Assembly: GCF_013408565.1 (NCBI RefSeq)
Contig: NZ_JACBZX010000001.1
Span: 2,480,001-2,544,000 of the forward strand
Source: Janibacter alkaliphilus
GTDB taxonomy: Bacteria; Actinomycetota; Actinomycetes; Actinomycetales; Dermatophilaceae
Length of the DNA stretch: 64,000 nt
Direction: 5' to 3'
Shown: positions 8,503-19,318 of the stretch, piece after piece
How positions within the stretch are numbered: position 1 is the first letter of the stretch
Layout of the letters: each line of letters opens with the position of its first letter
The notes under the pieces: generated by a model
The model's input: the letters and a program-made list of their open reading frames with translations, nothing else
What the model was told of the DNA's origin: nothing
Database searches by the model: none
Program-made: the position numbers and the translations under genes

Positions 8503-9263
8503 TGTTCGGCCGGAAGAAGAAGGCCAGCCCCGCCGACGAGGCGGACGCCGGGACCACCGAGCGCGAGACGGCAGCCGCGGACGGGAGCACCGCCGAGGAC
8601 ACCGACGGCACGGGTGGCGCCGACAGCGCCGCCCAAGGGCCGCGTGACGTCGCCGACGCCGGTGAGCTCGGCGAGCGCATCGACCTCGGTGCGCTGCAGG
8701 TCGCCCCGGTCCCCGGGATGGAGCTGCGCCTCGAGCTGGACAAGCAGCAGCAGGTCACCGGCGCGGTCGTCGCGATCGGCGACTCGATCGTCCAGCTGCA
8801 GGCCTTCGCCGCGCCCCGCTCCGCCGGGATCTGGGGCGAGATCCGGGACGAGATCGAGCAGATGATCACCGGTCGCGGCGGCACCGTCGACGTCGGCCAG
8901 GGCTCCTTCGGCGCCGAGCTGCGCACCCGCCTGCCGCAGTCCGGCGCGCAGGGCCGCACCGTCTTCGCCCCGGCCGTCTTCGCCGGCGTCGACGGACCGC
9001 GCTGGCTGCTGCGGATGGTCTACTCCGGCCCGGCCGCGGTCGACCCCGAGCAGCGCGAGCGCCTCGACGAGGCCGTCCGCGGCATCGTCGTCGTGCGCGG
9101 CGACGAGCCGCGCGCGCCGCGGGAGATGCTGCCGCTGAGCATGCCCAGCCAGCCCGAGACCGCCGAGCCCGCGGACGAGGTCGAGGAGGAGGGGCAGGAG
9201 CAGTCGAAGGGCGGCGACCTGCGGCCCTTCGAGCGCGGCCCCGAGATCACCGAGGTCCGCTGA
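8502..9263 (+). CDS. DUF3710 domain-containing protein
   Basis: 253 residues. Two ATGs are adjacent (8499 and 8502); the second is better spaced from GGAGG at 8491-8495. A lysine-rich start (MFGRKKKAS) is followed by about 40 disordered residues and then a conserved alpha/beta domain from about residue 55 to 210, ending in a charged acidic tail. The family is actinobacterial and uncharacterised. It is translationally coupled to dut upstream and to the OB-fold gene downstream (1-bp overlap). Confidence 0.85.
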   Translation: MFGRKKKASPADEADAGTTERETAAADGSTAEDTDGTGGADSAAQGPRDVADAGELGERIDLGALQVAPVPGMELRLELDKQQQVTGAVVAIGDSIVQLQAFAAPRSAGIWGEIRDEIEQMITGRGGTVDVGQGSFGAELRTRLPQSGAQGRTVFAPAVFAGVDGPRWLLRMVYSGPAAVDPEQRERLDEAVRGIVVVRGDEPRAPREMLPLSMPSQPETAEPADEVEEEGQEQSKGGDLRPFERGPEITEVR

Positions 9264-9643
9264 TGGCTCCCGGGCTGCTGCAGCGGATCTCCGACCTGCG
9301 CCGCTCGGACGACGACCTCGCCGCCGACGAGCTGCGCGAGGCCGTCACCAAGCACGGCTGCACCTCGATCTCGCAGTGCAAGGACCGGGAGATCGTCACC
9401 GTGGGCGGCACCATCACCTGCGTGACGATCCGGCCCAAGGGCAACGTGCCCACCCTCGTCGCCGAGCTCTTCGACGGCAGCCGCAAGGTCGTCCTCGTCT
9501 GGCTCGGGCAGCGCCGCATCCGTGGCATCGAGCCCGGCGCCTACCTCAAGGCGACCGGCCGGCTGGCCCACCCCAAGGGGTGCCCGACGATCTTCAACCC
9601 CGCCTACGAGCTGCTGCCGGACGGGGACGCCCAACGTGGCTGA
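9263..9643 (+). CDS. OB-fold nucleic acid binding domain protein
   Basis: 126 residues whose start codon overlaps the previous stop. Residues about 40-110 form a single OB-fold (tRNA_anti type): REIVTVGGTITCVTIRP, LVAELFDGSRKVVLVWLG and AYLKATGRL. The arrangement resembles the OB domains of RecG and DnaE, without any catalytic domain. The role is unknown; binding of single-stranded nucleic acid is the inference. The DUF3159 gene overlaps its end. Confidence 0.85.
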   Translation: MAPGLLQRISDLRRSDDDLAADELREAVTKHGCTSISQCKDREIVTVGGTITCVTIRPKGNVPTLVAELFDGSRKVVLVWLGQRRIRGIEPGAYLKATGRLAHPKGCPTIFNPAYELLPDGDAQRG

Positions 9644-10388
9644 GCCGACGGTCGGCGGTCCCGGGCCGGCCGGCCCGGTCGGTCCGCTGCCGGTGACCAC
9701 CGTCGAGGAGCTCATCCGGCGGCGGCTGTCCGACGCGCTCGGCGGGGTGCGCGGGTCGCTGGAGACCACCCTGCCGATGCTGGCCTTCGTCATCGTCTGG
9801 GCCAGCACCGCCGACGCCCGGCTCTCCCTCGGCGCGGCCGCGGGCCTGACCGTGCTGCTGCTGCTGGCCCGGCTGGCCCAGCGCCAGACCCCCCAGTTCG
9901 TGCTCACCTCGGTCGTCGCCACCGGGCTGGCCGCCTTCTTCGCGCTGCGCTCGGGCAACGCCGAGGACGCCTTCCTGCCGGGCATCCTCACCAGCATCGC
10001 CTGGGGGATCGGGGCGCTGCTCTCGGTGCTGCTGCGCTGGCCGGTGGTCGGCTTCATGATCGGCGCCGCCGACCCGGCGATCGCCGAGGGCGACCCCTTC
10101 CGGTGGCGGCGCAACCCGGCCGCGGTCCGGGTGTGCAGCCGGCTGACCCTCGTCCTCGTCGGGCTCTACGCGATCCGGGTGGCGATCATGGGCCCGCTCT
10201 ACCTCGCTGGCAACATCGCCGCCCTGACCGTCGCGAAGGTGGTCCTCGGCTGGCCGCTGTGGGCCGGGGCGGTCGTCGTCATGGGGCTGCTGCTGGTGCG
10301 CGGTCGCACCCCGATCGACCCCGACGACGAGCTGGTCCGCGGGCACAGCCTCGCCGCCGACGCCCAGCGCGAGCACGGACCGGCCTGA
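9636..10388 (+). CDS. DUF3159 family membrane protein
   Basis: 250 residues from a GTG overlapping the OB-fold gene by 8 bp. After about 40 soluble residues there are five or six hydrophobic segments (about residues 43-60, 63-78, 85-100, 110-130, 170-190, 205-225). The family is restricted to actinobacteria and has no known function. Its repeated linkage to DUF3710 and OB-fold genes suggests a shared process at the membrane. This is the last gene of the operon; the TrkA gene beyond it is convergent. Confidence 0.88.
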   Translation: MAEPTVGGPGPAGPVGPLPVTTVEELIRRRLSDALGGVRGSLETTLPMLAFVIVWASTADARLSLGAAAGLTVLLLLARLAQRQTPQFVLTSVVATGLAAFFALRSGNAEDAFLPGILTSIAWGIGALLSVLLRWPVVGFMIGAADPAIAEGDPFRWRRNPAAVRVCSRLTLVLVGLYAIRVAIMGPLYLAGNIAALTVAKVVLGWPLWAGAVVVMGLLLVRGRTPIDPDDELVRGHSLAADAQREHGPA

Positions 10389-10436
10389 CCGGTCCGGTCA
10401 CCCGGCCGCCGGTGCTCGACCGGGGCCGCCCTCGGC

Positions 10437-11114
10437 TCAGCCCCGCCCGGGGCGGGCCTGCGGGCGCATCATCGTGCTCAGCTCGGGCTCGTCGTCGACC
10501 GTGGTCAGGAAGAGCAGCTCGTCGTGCGCCTCGAGCGCGTCGTCGTCGGTGGGCGCGATCGGCCGGTCGTCCCGGATGATCCCGACGAGCAGGGTGTCCG
10601 GGGGGAAGACGATGTCGCCCACCCGGCGCCCGACATGCGGGTTGTCGGCCGGCAGGGTGATCTCGGTCATCGTCGTGCTGCCCTGCTGGAACTCGAAGAT
10701 CCGCACCAGGTCACCGACGCTGACCGCCTCCTCGACCAGGGCGGTCATCAGCCGCGGCGTGCTCACCGCGACGTCCACGCCCCACGACTCGTCGAACATC
10801 CACTCGTTCTTCGGGTTGTTCACCCGGGCCACGGTGCGCGGCACCCCGAACTCGGTCTTGGCCAGCAGCGAGACCACGAGGTTGGCCTTGTCGTCGCCGG
10901 TGGCGGCGACGACGACGTCGCAGTCGTCCAGGCGGGCCTCCTGCAGCCGGCTGATCTCGCAGGCGTCACCGGCGAGCCAGTTGGCCTCGGGCAGCCGCTG
11001 CACCCGGACCTGGTCGGCCTCCTTGTCGATGAGCAGGATCTCGTGCCCGTTGTGCAGCAGCTCGCGGGCGATGGAGCGCCCGACGCTGCCGGCCCCGGCG
11101 ATGACGACGCGCAC
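10437..11114 (-). CDS. TrkA family K+ channel/transporter regulatory subunit
   Basis: 225 residues from GTG. It has an N-terminal Rossmann (RCK_N) domain with GAGSVG at residues 7-12 and an acidic LLIDKEAD ending strand beta2, typical of NAD(H) binding, and a C-terminal RCK_C domain from about residue 140 (NPHVGRRVGDIVFPPDTLLVGIIRDD). Such subunits gate K+ uptake systems in response to nucleotides. It lies 3 bp downstream of a second TrkA-type gene, and the pair is divergent from a KimA-like permease, so all three probably form one K+ uptake module. Confidence 0.9.
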   Translation of the reverse strand: MRVVIAGAGSVGRSIARELLHNGHEILLIDKEADQVRVQRLPEANWLAGDACEISRLQEARLDDCDVVVAATGDDKANLVVSLLAKTEFGVPRTVARVNNPKNEWMFDESWGVDVAVSTPRLMTALVEEAVSVGDLVRIFEFQQGSTTMTEITLPADNPHVGRRVGDIVFPPDTLLVGIIRDDRPIAPTDDDALEAHDELLFLTTVDDEPELSTMMRPQARPGRG

Positions 11115-11117
11115 GGC

Positions 11118-11786
11118 TCAGGCCTCCTGCCGGGCCGGGGGAGCGTCCAGGATCCGCTCGACCTGCTCGACCCGGTCGGTCGCGATGACGAGGTGCACCA
11201 GGTCACCGTCCTGGTAGGCGGTGCTCGGTCCGGGGACGATGCCCTCGCCGAGCCGGGTGACGTAGGCGACGCGCACCTGCGCGGCCGCCTCGAGACGGGA
11301 CAGCGGCAGACCGACCCAGTCCTCGTGCACCGGGACGTCGACGATGACCAGCCGCCCGGAGGCGTCGGCCAGCTCGGGCACCTGGGCCTGCGGCAGCAGC
11401 CGCCGCAGCACCTGGTCGGCGGTCCAGCGCACGGTCGCCACCGTGGGGATGCCCAGGCGCTGGTAGACCTCGGCCCGGCCCGGGTCGTAGATCCGGGCGA
11501 CGACGTGGTCGACGCCGAAGGTCTCCCGGGCCACCCGGGCGGCGAGGATGTTCGAGTTGTCGCCGCTGGAGACCGCGGCCAGCGCGTAGGCCTGCTCGAT
11601 CCCGGCCTGCACCAGGGTGTCGCGGTCGAAGCCGACGCCGGTCACCCGGGTGCCGGCGAAGTCGGGGCCGAGCCGGCGGAAGGAGCCGGGGTCCTGGTCG
11701 ACGACCGCGACGTCGTGCCCGGAGCGCTCCAGGTTGCGTGCCAGGGAGGCGCCCACGCGCCCGCAACCCATGATGACGAAGTGCAC
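11118..11786 (-). CDS. TrkA family K+ channel/transporter regulatory subunit
   Basis: 222 residues from GTG (VHFVIMGCGRVG); upstream in-frame codons run into the divergent promoter and were excluded. RCK_N with GCGRVG and VVDQDPGSF is followed by RCK_C from about residue 130. It is paralogous to the next gene, which suggests a heteromeric gating ring of the CeoB/CeoC type. The start is 58 bp from that of the divergent permease, so the region between holds both promoters. Confidence 0.9.
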   Translation of the reverse strand: MHFVIMGCGRVGASLARNLERSGHDVAVVDQDPGSFRRLGPDFAGTRVTGVGFDRDTLVQAGIEQAYALAAVSSGDNSNILAARVARETFGVDHVVARIYDPGRAEVYQRLGIPTVATVRWTADQVLRRLLPQAQVPELADASGRLVIVDVPVHEDWVGLPLSRLEAAAQVRVAYVTRLGEGIVPGPSTAYQDGDLVHLVIATDRVEQVERILDAPPARQEA

Positions 11787-11844
11787 GAGAGCGACGGTAC
11801 ACGCCGCGCACCGCCCGGCCTGGCGGGTCTTACACTCGTCCTTC

Positions 11845-13854
11845 GTGTCCTCAGGACGTGTCCTCAAGCGGCTGCTCGTCGGCCGCGCGAAGCGTAGCGA
11901 TCGGCTCAGGGAGACCCTGCTGCCGAAGAAGATCGCGCTCCCCGTCTTCGCCTCCGACGCCCTCAGCTCGGTGGCCTACGCCCCGGACGAGATCCTGCTG
12001 ACCCTCGGCCTGGCCGGCGGCGCGCTGGTGCTCACCCACTCCTGGGAGGTGGCGCTGGCGGTCGTCGTCGTCATGGTCGTCATCGTGCTCAGCTACCGGC
12101 AGAACGTGCGCGCCTACCCCTCCGGCGGCGGCGACTACGAGGTGGCCAGCGTCAACCTCGGCCCGCGCGCCGGGCGGACCGTGGCCAGCGCGCTGCTCGT
12201 CGACTATGTGCTCACCGTGGCGGTGTCGGTCAGCTCGGGCGTGCAGAACGCGGCGGCCGCCTTCCCGGCGATCCGCGGCTACGAGGCGGCGGTGGCGATC
12301 GCCATCATCCTCGGGCTCACCGCGATGAACCTGCGGGGGGTGCGCGAGTCCGGGACCGCCTTCGCCATCCCCACCTACCTCTTCATGCTCACCGTGCTCG
12401 GCATGGCCGTGGTCGGGCTGGTGCGGCGCAGCACCGGTGACCTGCCGCTGGCCGAGAGCGCCGACCTGAGCATCGCGCCCGAGGCCGGCTACGAGCAGCT
12501 GAGCACCCTGGCGATGGCCTTCCTGCTGCTGCGCGCCTTCTCCTCCGGCTGCTCGGCGCTGACCGGGGTGGAGACGGTGAGCAACGGGGTGCCCGCCTTC
12601 CAGGAGCCGAAGAGCCGCAACGCCGCCACCACGCTGGCGCTCATGGGGCTGATCTCGATCACCATGCTGCTGGCGATGATGGCGCTGGCCTCGTGGACCC
12701 AGGTGCACTTCGCCGAGGACCCGCAGAGCCAGCTGGTCGGTCCGGACGGGCAGCTGGTCGGCCCGGACTACGTCCAGGACACCGTGATGACCCAGGTGGC
12801 CCAGTCGGTCTTCTCCGGCTTCGGCGCGGGGGTGGTGCTGGTCTCGGTGGTCACCGCGCTGATCCTCGTGCTGGCCGCGAACACCGCCTTCAACGGCTTC
12901 CCGGTGCTCGGCTCGATCCTCGCCCGGGACGGCTACCTGCCGCGTCAGCTGCACACCCGCGGCGACCGGCTCGCCTTCTCCAACGGCATCCTGCTGCTGG
13001 CCGGCGCGGCCGCGGTGCTCATCGCCATCTACGACGCCCAGGTCACCGCCCTCATCCAGCTCTACATCGTCGGGGTCTTCGTCTCCTTCACGCTCAGCCA
13101 GGTCGGGATGATCCGGCACTGGAACCGGCACCTGCGCGTCGAGCGCGACCCGCAGGCGCGCCGCACGATGCAGGTCAGCCGGGCGATCAACACCCTCGGC
13201 GCGGTGCTCTCCGGGACGGTGCTGGCGGTGGTGCTGGTCACCAAGTTCACCCACGGCGCCGGCTGGGCGGTGGCCGCGATGATCGCGCTCTACCTGCTCA
13301 TGCGCAGCATCCGCCGGCACTACGACCGGGTGCGTGACGAGCTGGCGGTCAGCGAGGACGACACCCGGGCCCAGCTGCTCCCGTCGCGGGTGCACGCGGT
13401 GGTCCTGGTGAGCAAGATCCACAAGCCGACGCTGCGGGCGGTGGCCTACGCCAAGGCGACCCGCCCGGCGACGCTCGAGGCGCTGACCGTGGACGTCGAC
13501 CAGGACGAGACCCGGGCGCTGCAGGACGACTGGGAGCGGCGCGGGATCCCCGTGCCGCTGAAGGTGCTCGGCTCGCCCTACCGCGAGGTGACCCACCCGG
13601 TCGTCGACTACGTGAAGTCGATCCGCTCCGGCAGCCCCCGCGACATGGTCGTCGTCTACATCCCGCAGTACGTGCTCGGGCACTGGTGGGAGAAGGCGCT
13701 GCACAACCAGAGCGCGCTGCGGCTGCGCACCCGGCTGCTCTTCACCCCCGGCGTCATGGTCGCCTCGGTGCCCTGGCAGCTGGCCAGCGCCGAGGGGGCC
13801 GAGCAGCGTCTCGACGGTCCGGTGGCCGGCGACGTGCGACGGGGTGACTGGTGA
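11845..13854 (+). CDS. APC family permease, KimA-like potassium importer
   Basis: 669 residues. About twelve membrane segments fill residues 35-500. They begin with the KimA-type entry sequence LPKKIALPVFASDALSSVAYAPDEIL and include YPSGGGDYEVA. A soluble C-terminal domain of about 150 residues (VHAVVLVSKIHKPTLRAVAY onward) resembles the universal-stress-like domain of KimA. KimA imports K+ with protons and in Firmicutes is inhibited by c-di-AMP. Divergence from two TrkA gating genes supports a potassium role over amino-acid transport, though substrate is inferred. The stop overlaps the RNA methyltransferase start. Confidence 0.8.
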   Translation: MSSGRVLKRLLVGRAKRSDRLRETLLPKKIALPVFASDALSSVAYAPDEILLTLGLAGGALVLTHSWEVALAVVVVMVVIVLSYRQNVRAYPSGGGDYEVASVNLGPRAGRTVASALLVDYVLTVAVSVSSGVQNAAAAFPAIRGYEAAVAIAIILGLTAMNLRGVRESGTAFAIPTYLFMLTVLGMAVVGLVRRSTGDLPLAESADLSIAPEAGYEQLSTLAMAFLLLRAFSSGCSALTGVETVSNGVPAFQEPKSRNAATTLALMGLISITMLLAMMALASWTQVHFAEDPQSQLVGPDGQLVGPDYVQDTVMTQVAQSVFSGFGAGVVLVSVVTALILVLAANTAFNGFPVLGSILARDGYLPRQLHTRGDRLAFSNGILLLAGAAAVLIAIYDAQVTALIQLYIVGVFVSFTLSQVGMIRHWNRHLRVERDPQARRTMQVSRAINTLGAVLSGTVLAVVLVTKFTHGAGWAVAAMIALYLLMRSIRRHYDRVRDELAVSEDDTRAQLLPSRVHAVVLVSKIHKPTLRAVAYAKATRPATLEALTVDVDQDETRALQDDWERRGIPVPLKVLGSPYREVTHPVVDYVKSIRSGSPRDMVVVYIPQYVLGHWWEKALHNQSALRLRTRLLFTPGVMVASVPWQLASAEGAEQRLDGPVAGDVRRGDW

Positions 13855-15266
13855 GCGGGCCGGGGCTGGGGCCCGGACGGGAGCCCGAGGCGGAGTCCGG
13901 TCCGGGTGCCGACGAGCTCGTGCCCGGTGTCGAGGTGGAGGTCGAGGTCGGGCCGGTGGCCCACGGCGGGCACTGCGTCGCCCGGCACGAGGGCCGGGTG
14001 CTCTTCGTCCGGCACGCGATCCCCGGCGAGCGGGTCCGCGCCCGGATCACCGAAGGGGGTCCCGGCGACCGCTTCGTCCGTGCCGACGCCATCAAGATCC
14101 TGCGCGCCGACAGCCACCGGGTGGCGCCGCCGTGCCGCTACGCCGGCCCCGGGGGCTGCGGCGGCTGCGACCTGCAGCACGTCGAGATCGGCCACCAGCG
14201 CACGCTCAAGGGGCAGGTCGTCGCCGAGCAGCTGAGCCGCCTGGCCGGGGTGGAGCGCGACGTCGTCGTCGAGGCGCTCGACGACGAGGGCGGGCTGGGC
14301 TACCGCACCCGGGTCGAGCTGGCGGTCGGGACGGCCGAGGCTCCCGAGGGGGCGGCGACACCGGTGCTCGGCCTGCGTCGGCACCGCAGCCACGAGATCG
14401 TGCCGGTGGCCACCTGCGCCATCGCCGACCCCCGGGTGGACGAGGGGGTGCGGGAGAGCCACCAGGACGCCGTGACCGAGCCCGAGGAGCTGGCCGGGCT
14501 GGCCGCGCTCGACGTCGTCGCCGCCGCCGGCGAGGCGGACACCGTCGTCGTCGAGGTGCCCGGCGACGCGGACGGGCGGCCGCTGCCGACCCCGCCGCTG
14601 CCGCTGACGGAGCTCGTCCCGGCGGGGGACGGGCGGCGCGAGGCCCGGGTGGACGCCCGCGGCTTCTGGCAGGTGCACCGGGACGCACCGCGGGCATTCG
14701 TCGAGGCGGTCCTTGAGGCGGCCGCGGTGGCGCCGGGGGAGCGGGTGCTCGACCTCTACGCCGGGGTGGGGCTGCTCTCCGGGCCGCTGGCCCAGGCCAC
14801 CGGCGAGGGCGGTCAGCTGGTGGCCGTGGAGAGCGACCGGCGGGCCGGGGGGCACCTGCGGGAGAACCTCGCCGACCTGCCGCAGGCGCTCGCCGTGACC
14901 GCGCGGGTGGACGAGGCGCTCGGTGTCTCCGGGCGCCGGTCGGGTCGCGGTGGCGGCCGTGGCGGTGGTGGGCGCTCGGGCGGACGGGCGCGTCGGGGAG
15001 GAGCCTCCTCGCCGCTGCTGCCGCCCAGCGCCGACGTCGTCGTGCTCGACCCGCCGCGCAGCGGCGCCGGCCGCGAGGTCGTCGAGGCGCTGCTGCGCCT
15101 GCGCCCGCGACGGGTGGTCTACGTCGCGTGTGACCCGGCCGCGCTGGCCCGGGACACCCGCTACCTGCGCGAGCGGGGCGCCGAGCTCGTCGGGCTGCGG
15201 GCGCTGGACGCCTTCCCGATGACCCACCACGTCGAGTGCGTCGCCACCTTCGCCCCGTCCCCCTGA
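13851..15266 (+). CDS. Class I SAM-dependent RNA methyltransferase (TrmA/RumA, RlmD-like)
   Basis: 471 residues, GTG overlapping the permease stop by 4 bp. It transfers a methyl group to C5 of uridine in tRNA or rRNA. Domains in order are a TRAM-like N terminus (residues 25-85), an iron-sulfur cysteine set (C95, C103, C106 and a later TCAIADP cysteine), and a methyltransferase core with VLDLYAGVGLLSGPLA and DPPRSGAGREV; the nucleophile and general base are in YVACDPAALARDTRYL. Residues about 358-386 are an odd Gly/Arg/Ser-rich insertion just before the DPPR strand, absent from the usual family plan. An eight-copy palindrome array begins 3 bp after the stop. Confidence 0.9.
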   Translation: MSGPGLGPGREPEAESGPGADELVPGVEVEVEVGPVAHGGHCVARHEGRVLFVRHAIPGERVRARITEGGPGDRFVRADAIKILRADSHRVAPPCRYAGPGGCGGCDLQHVEIGHQRTLKGQVVAEQLSRLAGVERDVVVEALDDEGGLGYRTRVELAVGTAEAPEGAATPVLGLRRHRSHEIVPVATCAIADPRVDEGVRESHQDAVTEPEELAGLAALDVVAAAGEADTVVVEVPGDADGRPLPTPPLPLTELVPAGDGRREARVDARGFWQVHRDAPRAFVEAVLEAAAVAPGERVLDLYAGVGLLSGPLAQATGEGGQLVAVESDRRAGGHLRENLADLPQALAVTARVDEALGVSGRRSGRGGGRGGGGRSGGRARRGGASSPLLPPSADVVVLDPPRSGAGREVVEALLRLRPRRVVYVACDPAALARDTRYLRERGAELVGLRALDAFPMTHHVECVATFAPSP

Positions 15267-15269
15267 TCC

Positions 15270-15508
15270 GCAACTGCCCGGGCAGTTGCCCAGACCAGGC
15301 GCGATTTGCCCGGGCAGTTGCGCAGACGAGGCGCGATTTGCCCGGGCAGTTGCGGGACCTAGGGGATTTGCCCGGGCAGTTGCGGAGGCCGGTGAGATTT
15401 GCCCGGGCAGTTGCGGGAGCGGGCGCGATTTGCCCGGGCAGTTGCGGTGCGTCAGTAATTTGCCCGGGCAGTTGCGGAGGCCAGGCGCAATTTGCCCGGG
15501 TAGCTGCG
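15270..15508 (+). repeat. Tandem array of eight 30-32 bp palindromic repeats (core TGCCCGGGCA)
   Basis: CCCGGG centres are at 15277, 15309, 15341, 15371, 15402, 15433, 15463 and 15495, giving periods of 32, 32, 30, 31, 31, 30 and 32 bp. The first copy is the symmetric GCAACTGCCCGGGCAGTTGC. Copies 2-7 read ATTTGCCCGGGCAGTTGC in the same direction, and copy 8 is diverged (GGGTAGCTGCG). Spacers of about 11-12 bp differ from one another. It begins 3 bp after the RNA methyltransferase stop and ends about 50 bp before the aconitase operator. Confidence 0.95.
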
Positions 15509-15559
15509 ACGGAGGGGAGGGTGAGGGGGCGCACATCGGCCGGGCCCGCTGTGATAGAT

Positions 15560-15579
15560 TTATCTTGATGTCAAGATAA
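15560..15579 (+). promoter_or_regulatory. Palindromic operator upstream of aconitase
   Basis: TTATCTTGATGTCAAGATAA is two perfect 9-bp arms around TG, in an AT-rich island 46-65 bp before the GTG start. The symmetry and spacing resemble sites of MarR-type dimers. The regulator is not in the window. The TAGATT just upstream (15556-15561) could be the -10 element, which would put the palindrome over the transcription start. Confidence 0.6.
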
Positions 15580-15624
15580 GGCGCACCTAAGAAGCCAGGT
15601 GCCGCCGGGATGAGGGAGTCGACC

Positions 15625-18297
<2,673 letters not shown>

Positions 18298-18326
18298 GCC
18301 GGCGCGGGGGATGACCCCGCCACGCA

Positions 18327-18362
18327 CCAGGGCCCGGACACCATGTGGTGTGCGGGCCCTGG
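18327..18362 (+). terminator. Aconitase terminator hairpin
   Basis: A 10-bp GC stem (CCAGGGCCCG with CGGGCCCTGG) extends through an inner stem CACCA/TGGTG around the centre, 29 bp after the stop. It is followed by GCGCGTGCT and has no T-run, as is common for actinobacterial terminators. Confidence 0.8.
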
Positions 18363-18414
18363 CGCGTGCTGAGGGTGCGACGCGTGGGCCGCCAGCCGGC
18401 GGCGAGCGCGCCGG

Positions 18415-19233
18415 TCAGCTCATCTCGGCCAGGGCGGCGTCGATCTGCTCCGGTGACATCGTCAGCGGGCCGGAGACGAGCCACTGCTGACCGAAGGGGT
18501 CGATGAGCCGCCCCTGGCGCGCGCCGTAGGGCTGGTCGGTCAGCGGGAAGCGCACCGTGGCACCCGCGTCGACCGCCCGCTCCCACACGGCGTCCGGGTC
18601 GCCGACGGTCAGCTCCAGCAGGACACCCGGCGCACCCGCCGCCACCGGGTCGGCGTCGTCGGCGTCCTTGACCTGCACCTCGACGCCGAGGTCACCCAGT
18701 CTCAGCTGGGCGAAGACGACCGACCCGTCGATCGCGTGCCGCGCCTGGACCTGTGCGCCGAAAGCGTTGCCGTAGAAGGCGATCGCCGCGTCCGCGTCGG
18801 CCACGACGAGCTTCGGGCGCAGCGCCGCCGGACCGTGCGCCCCGGCGTAGGAGCCGAAGCTGAGGACGTTGCCCTCGGGGTCGGACACCGTGCAGCTGCG
18901 GCCGCCGTAGTCCTGGTCGGCGGGCGCGGCGAGCGAGCGCCCGCCGGCGTCCAGGGCGCGCTGGTGGGTCTCGTCCACCTCGGCGTCCCGGTCGAGGACG
19001 CAGTAGATCCGCCCGCGCCCGACCTGGTCGTCCTCGGCGTGGTCCGAGCCGCGGCGGGCGGAGCCGAGCATGAGACCGCCGGTGGCGCGCCAGGCGTACT
19101 CGCCGTGCGCGACGACCTGCCGGTCCTCGTCCTCGTGGTGCAGCGCCACCCGACGGAAGCCCACCGCCTCGAGGAAGGCGGTGCCGGTGGCGGCGTCGTC
19201 GTAGGTGAAGATCGCGTAGCTCTGGCTGCTCAT
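18415..19233 (-). CDS. VOC (glyoxalase/bleomycin resistance) family protein with two domains
   Basis: 272 residues with two tandem vicinal-oxygen-chelate modules (about 1-125 and 130-250). Module one ends in CTVSDPEGNVLSFGSY and module two in RLIDPFGQQWLVSGP, the usual last strand with a metal glutamate or its replacement; here the second has Q in that position, so the metal site may be incomplete. The C terminus ends in SPEQIDAALAEMS. The function is unknown; members act on toxins, glyoxals or aromatic substrates. An AraC-type regulator gene ends 85 bp upstream on the same strand and may control it. Confidence 0.82.
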   Translation of the reverse strand: MSSQSYAIFTYDDAATGTAFLEAVGFRRVALHHEDEDRQVVAHGEYAWRATGGLMLGSARRGSDHAEDDQVGRGRIYCVLDRDAEVDETHQRALDAGGRSLAAPADQDYGGRSCTVSDPEGNVLSFGSYAGAHGPAALRPKLVVADADAAIAFYGNAFGAQVQARHAIDGSVVFAQLRLGDLGVEVQVKDADDADPVAAGAPGVLLELTVGDPDAVWERAVDAGATVRFPLTDQPYGARQGRLIDPFGQQWLVSGPLTMSPEQIDAALAEMS

Positions 19234-19318
19234 GGGAGCAGTCTGGGCGTCGGCGGCCGCAGGTGTCTTGGACGAACGGGAACTCTCCCTTCGGCCCGGA
19301 GCCGAGCGTCCGGTGCGG

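Noticed and set aside
15270..15508. CRISPR array
   Set aside because: The unit is palindromic with only 10-12 bp between copies, spacers are too short, and no cas genes are present.
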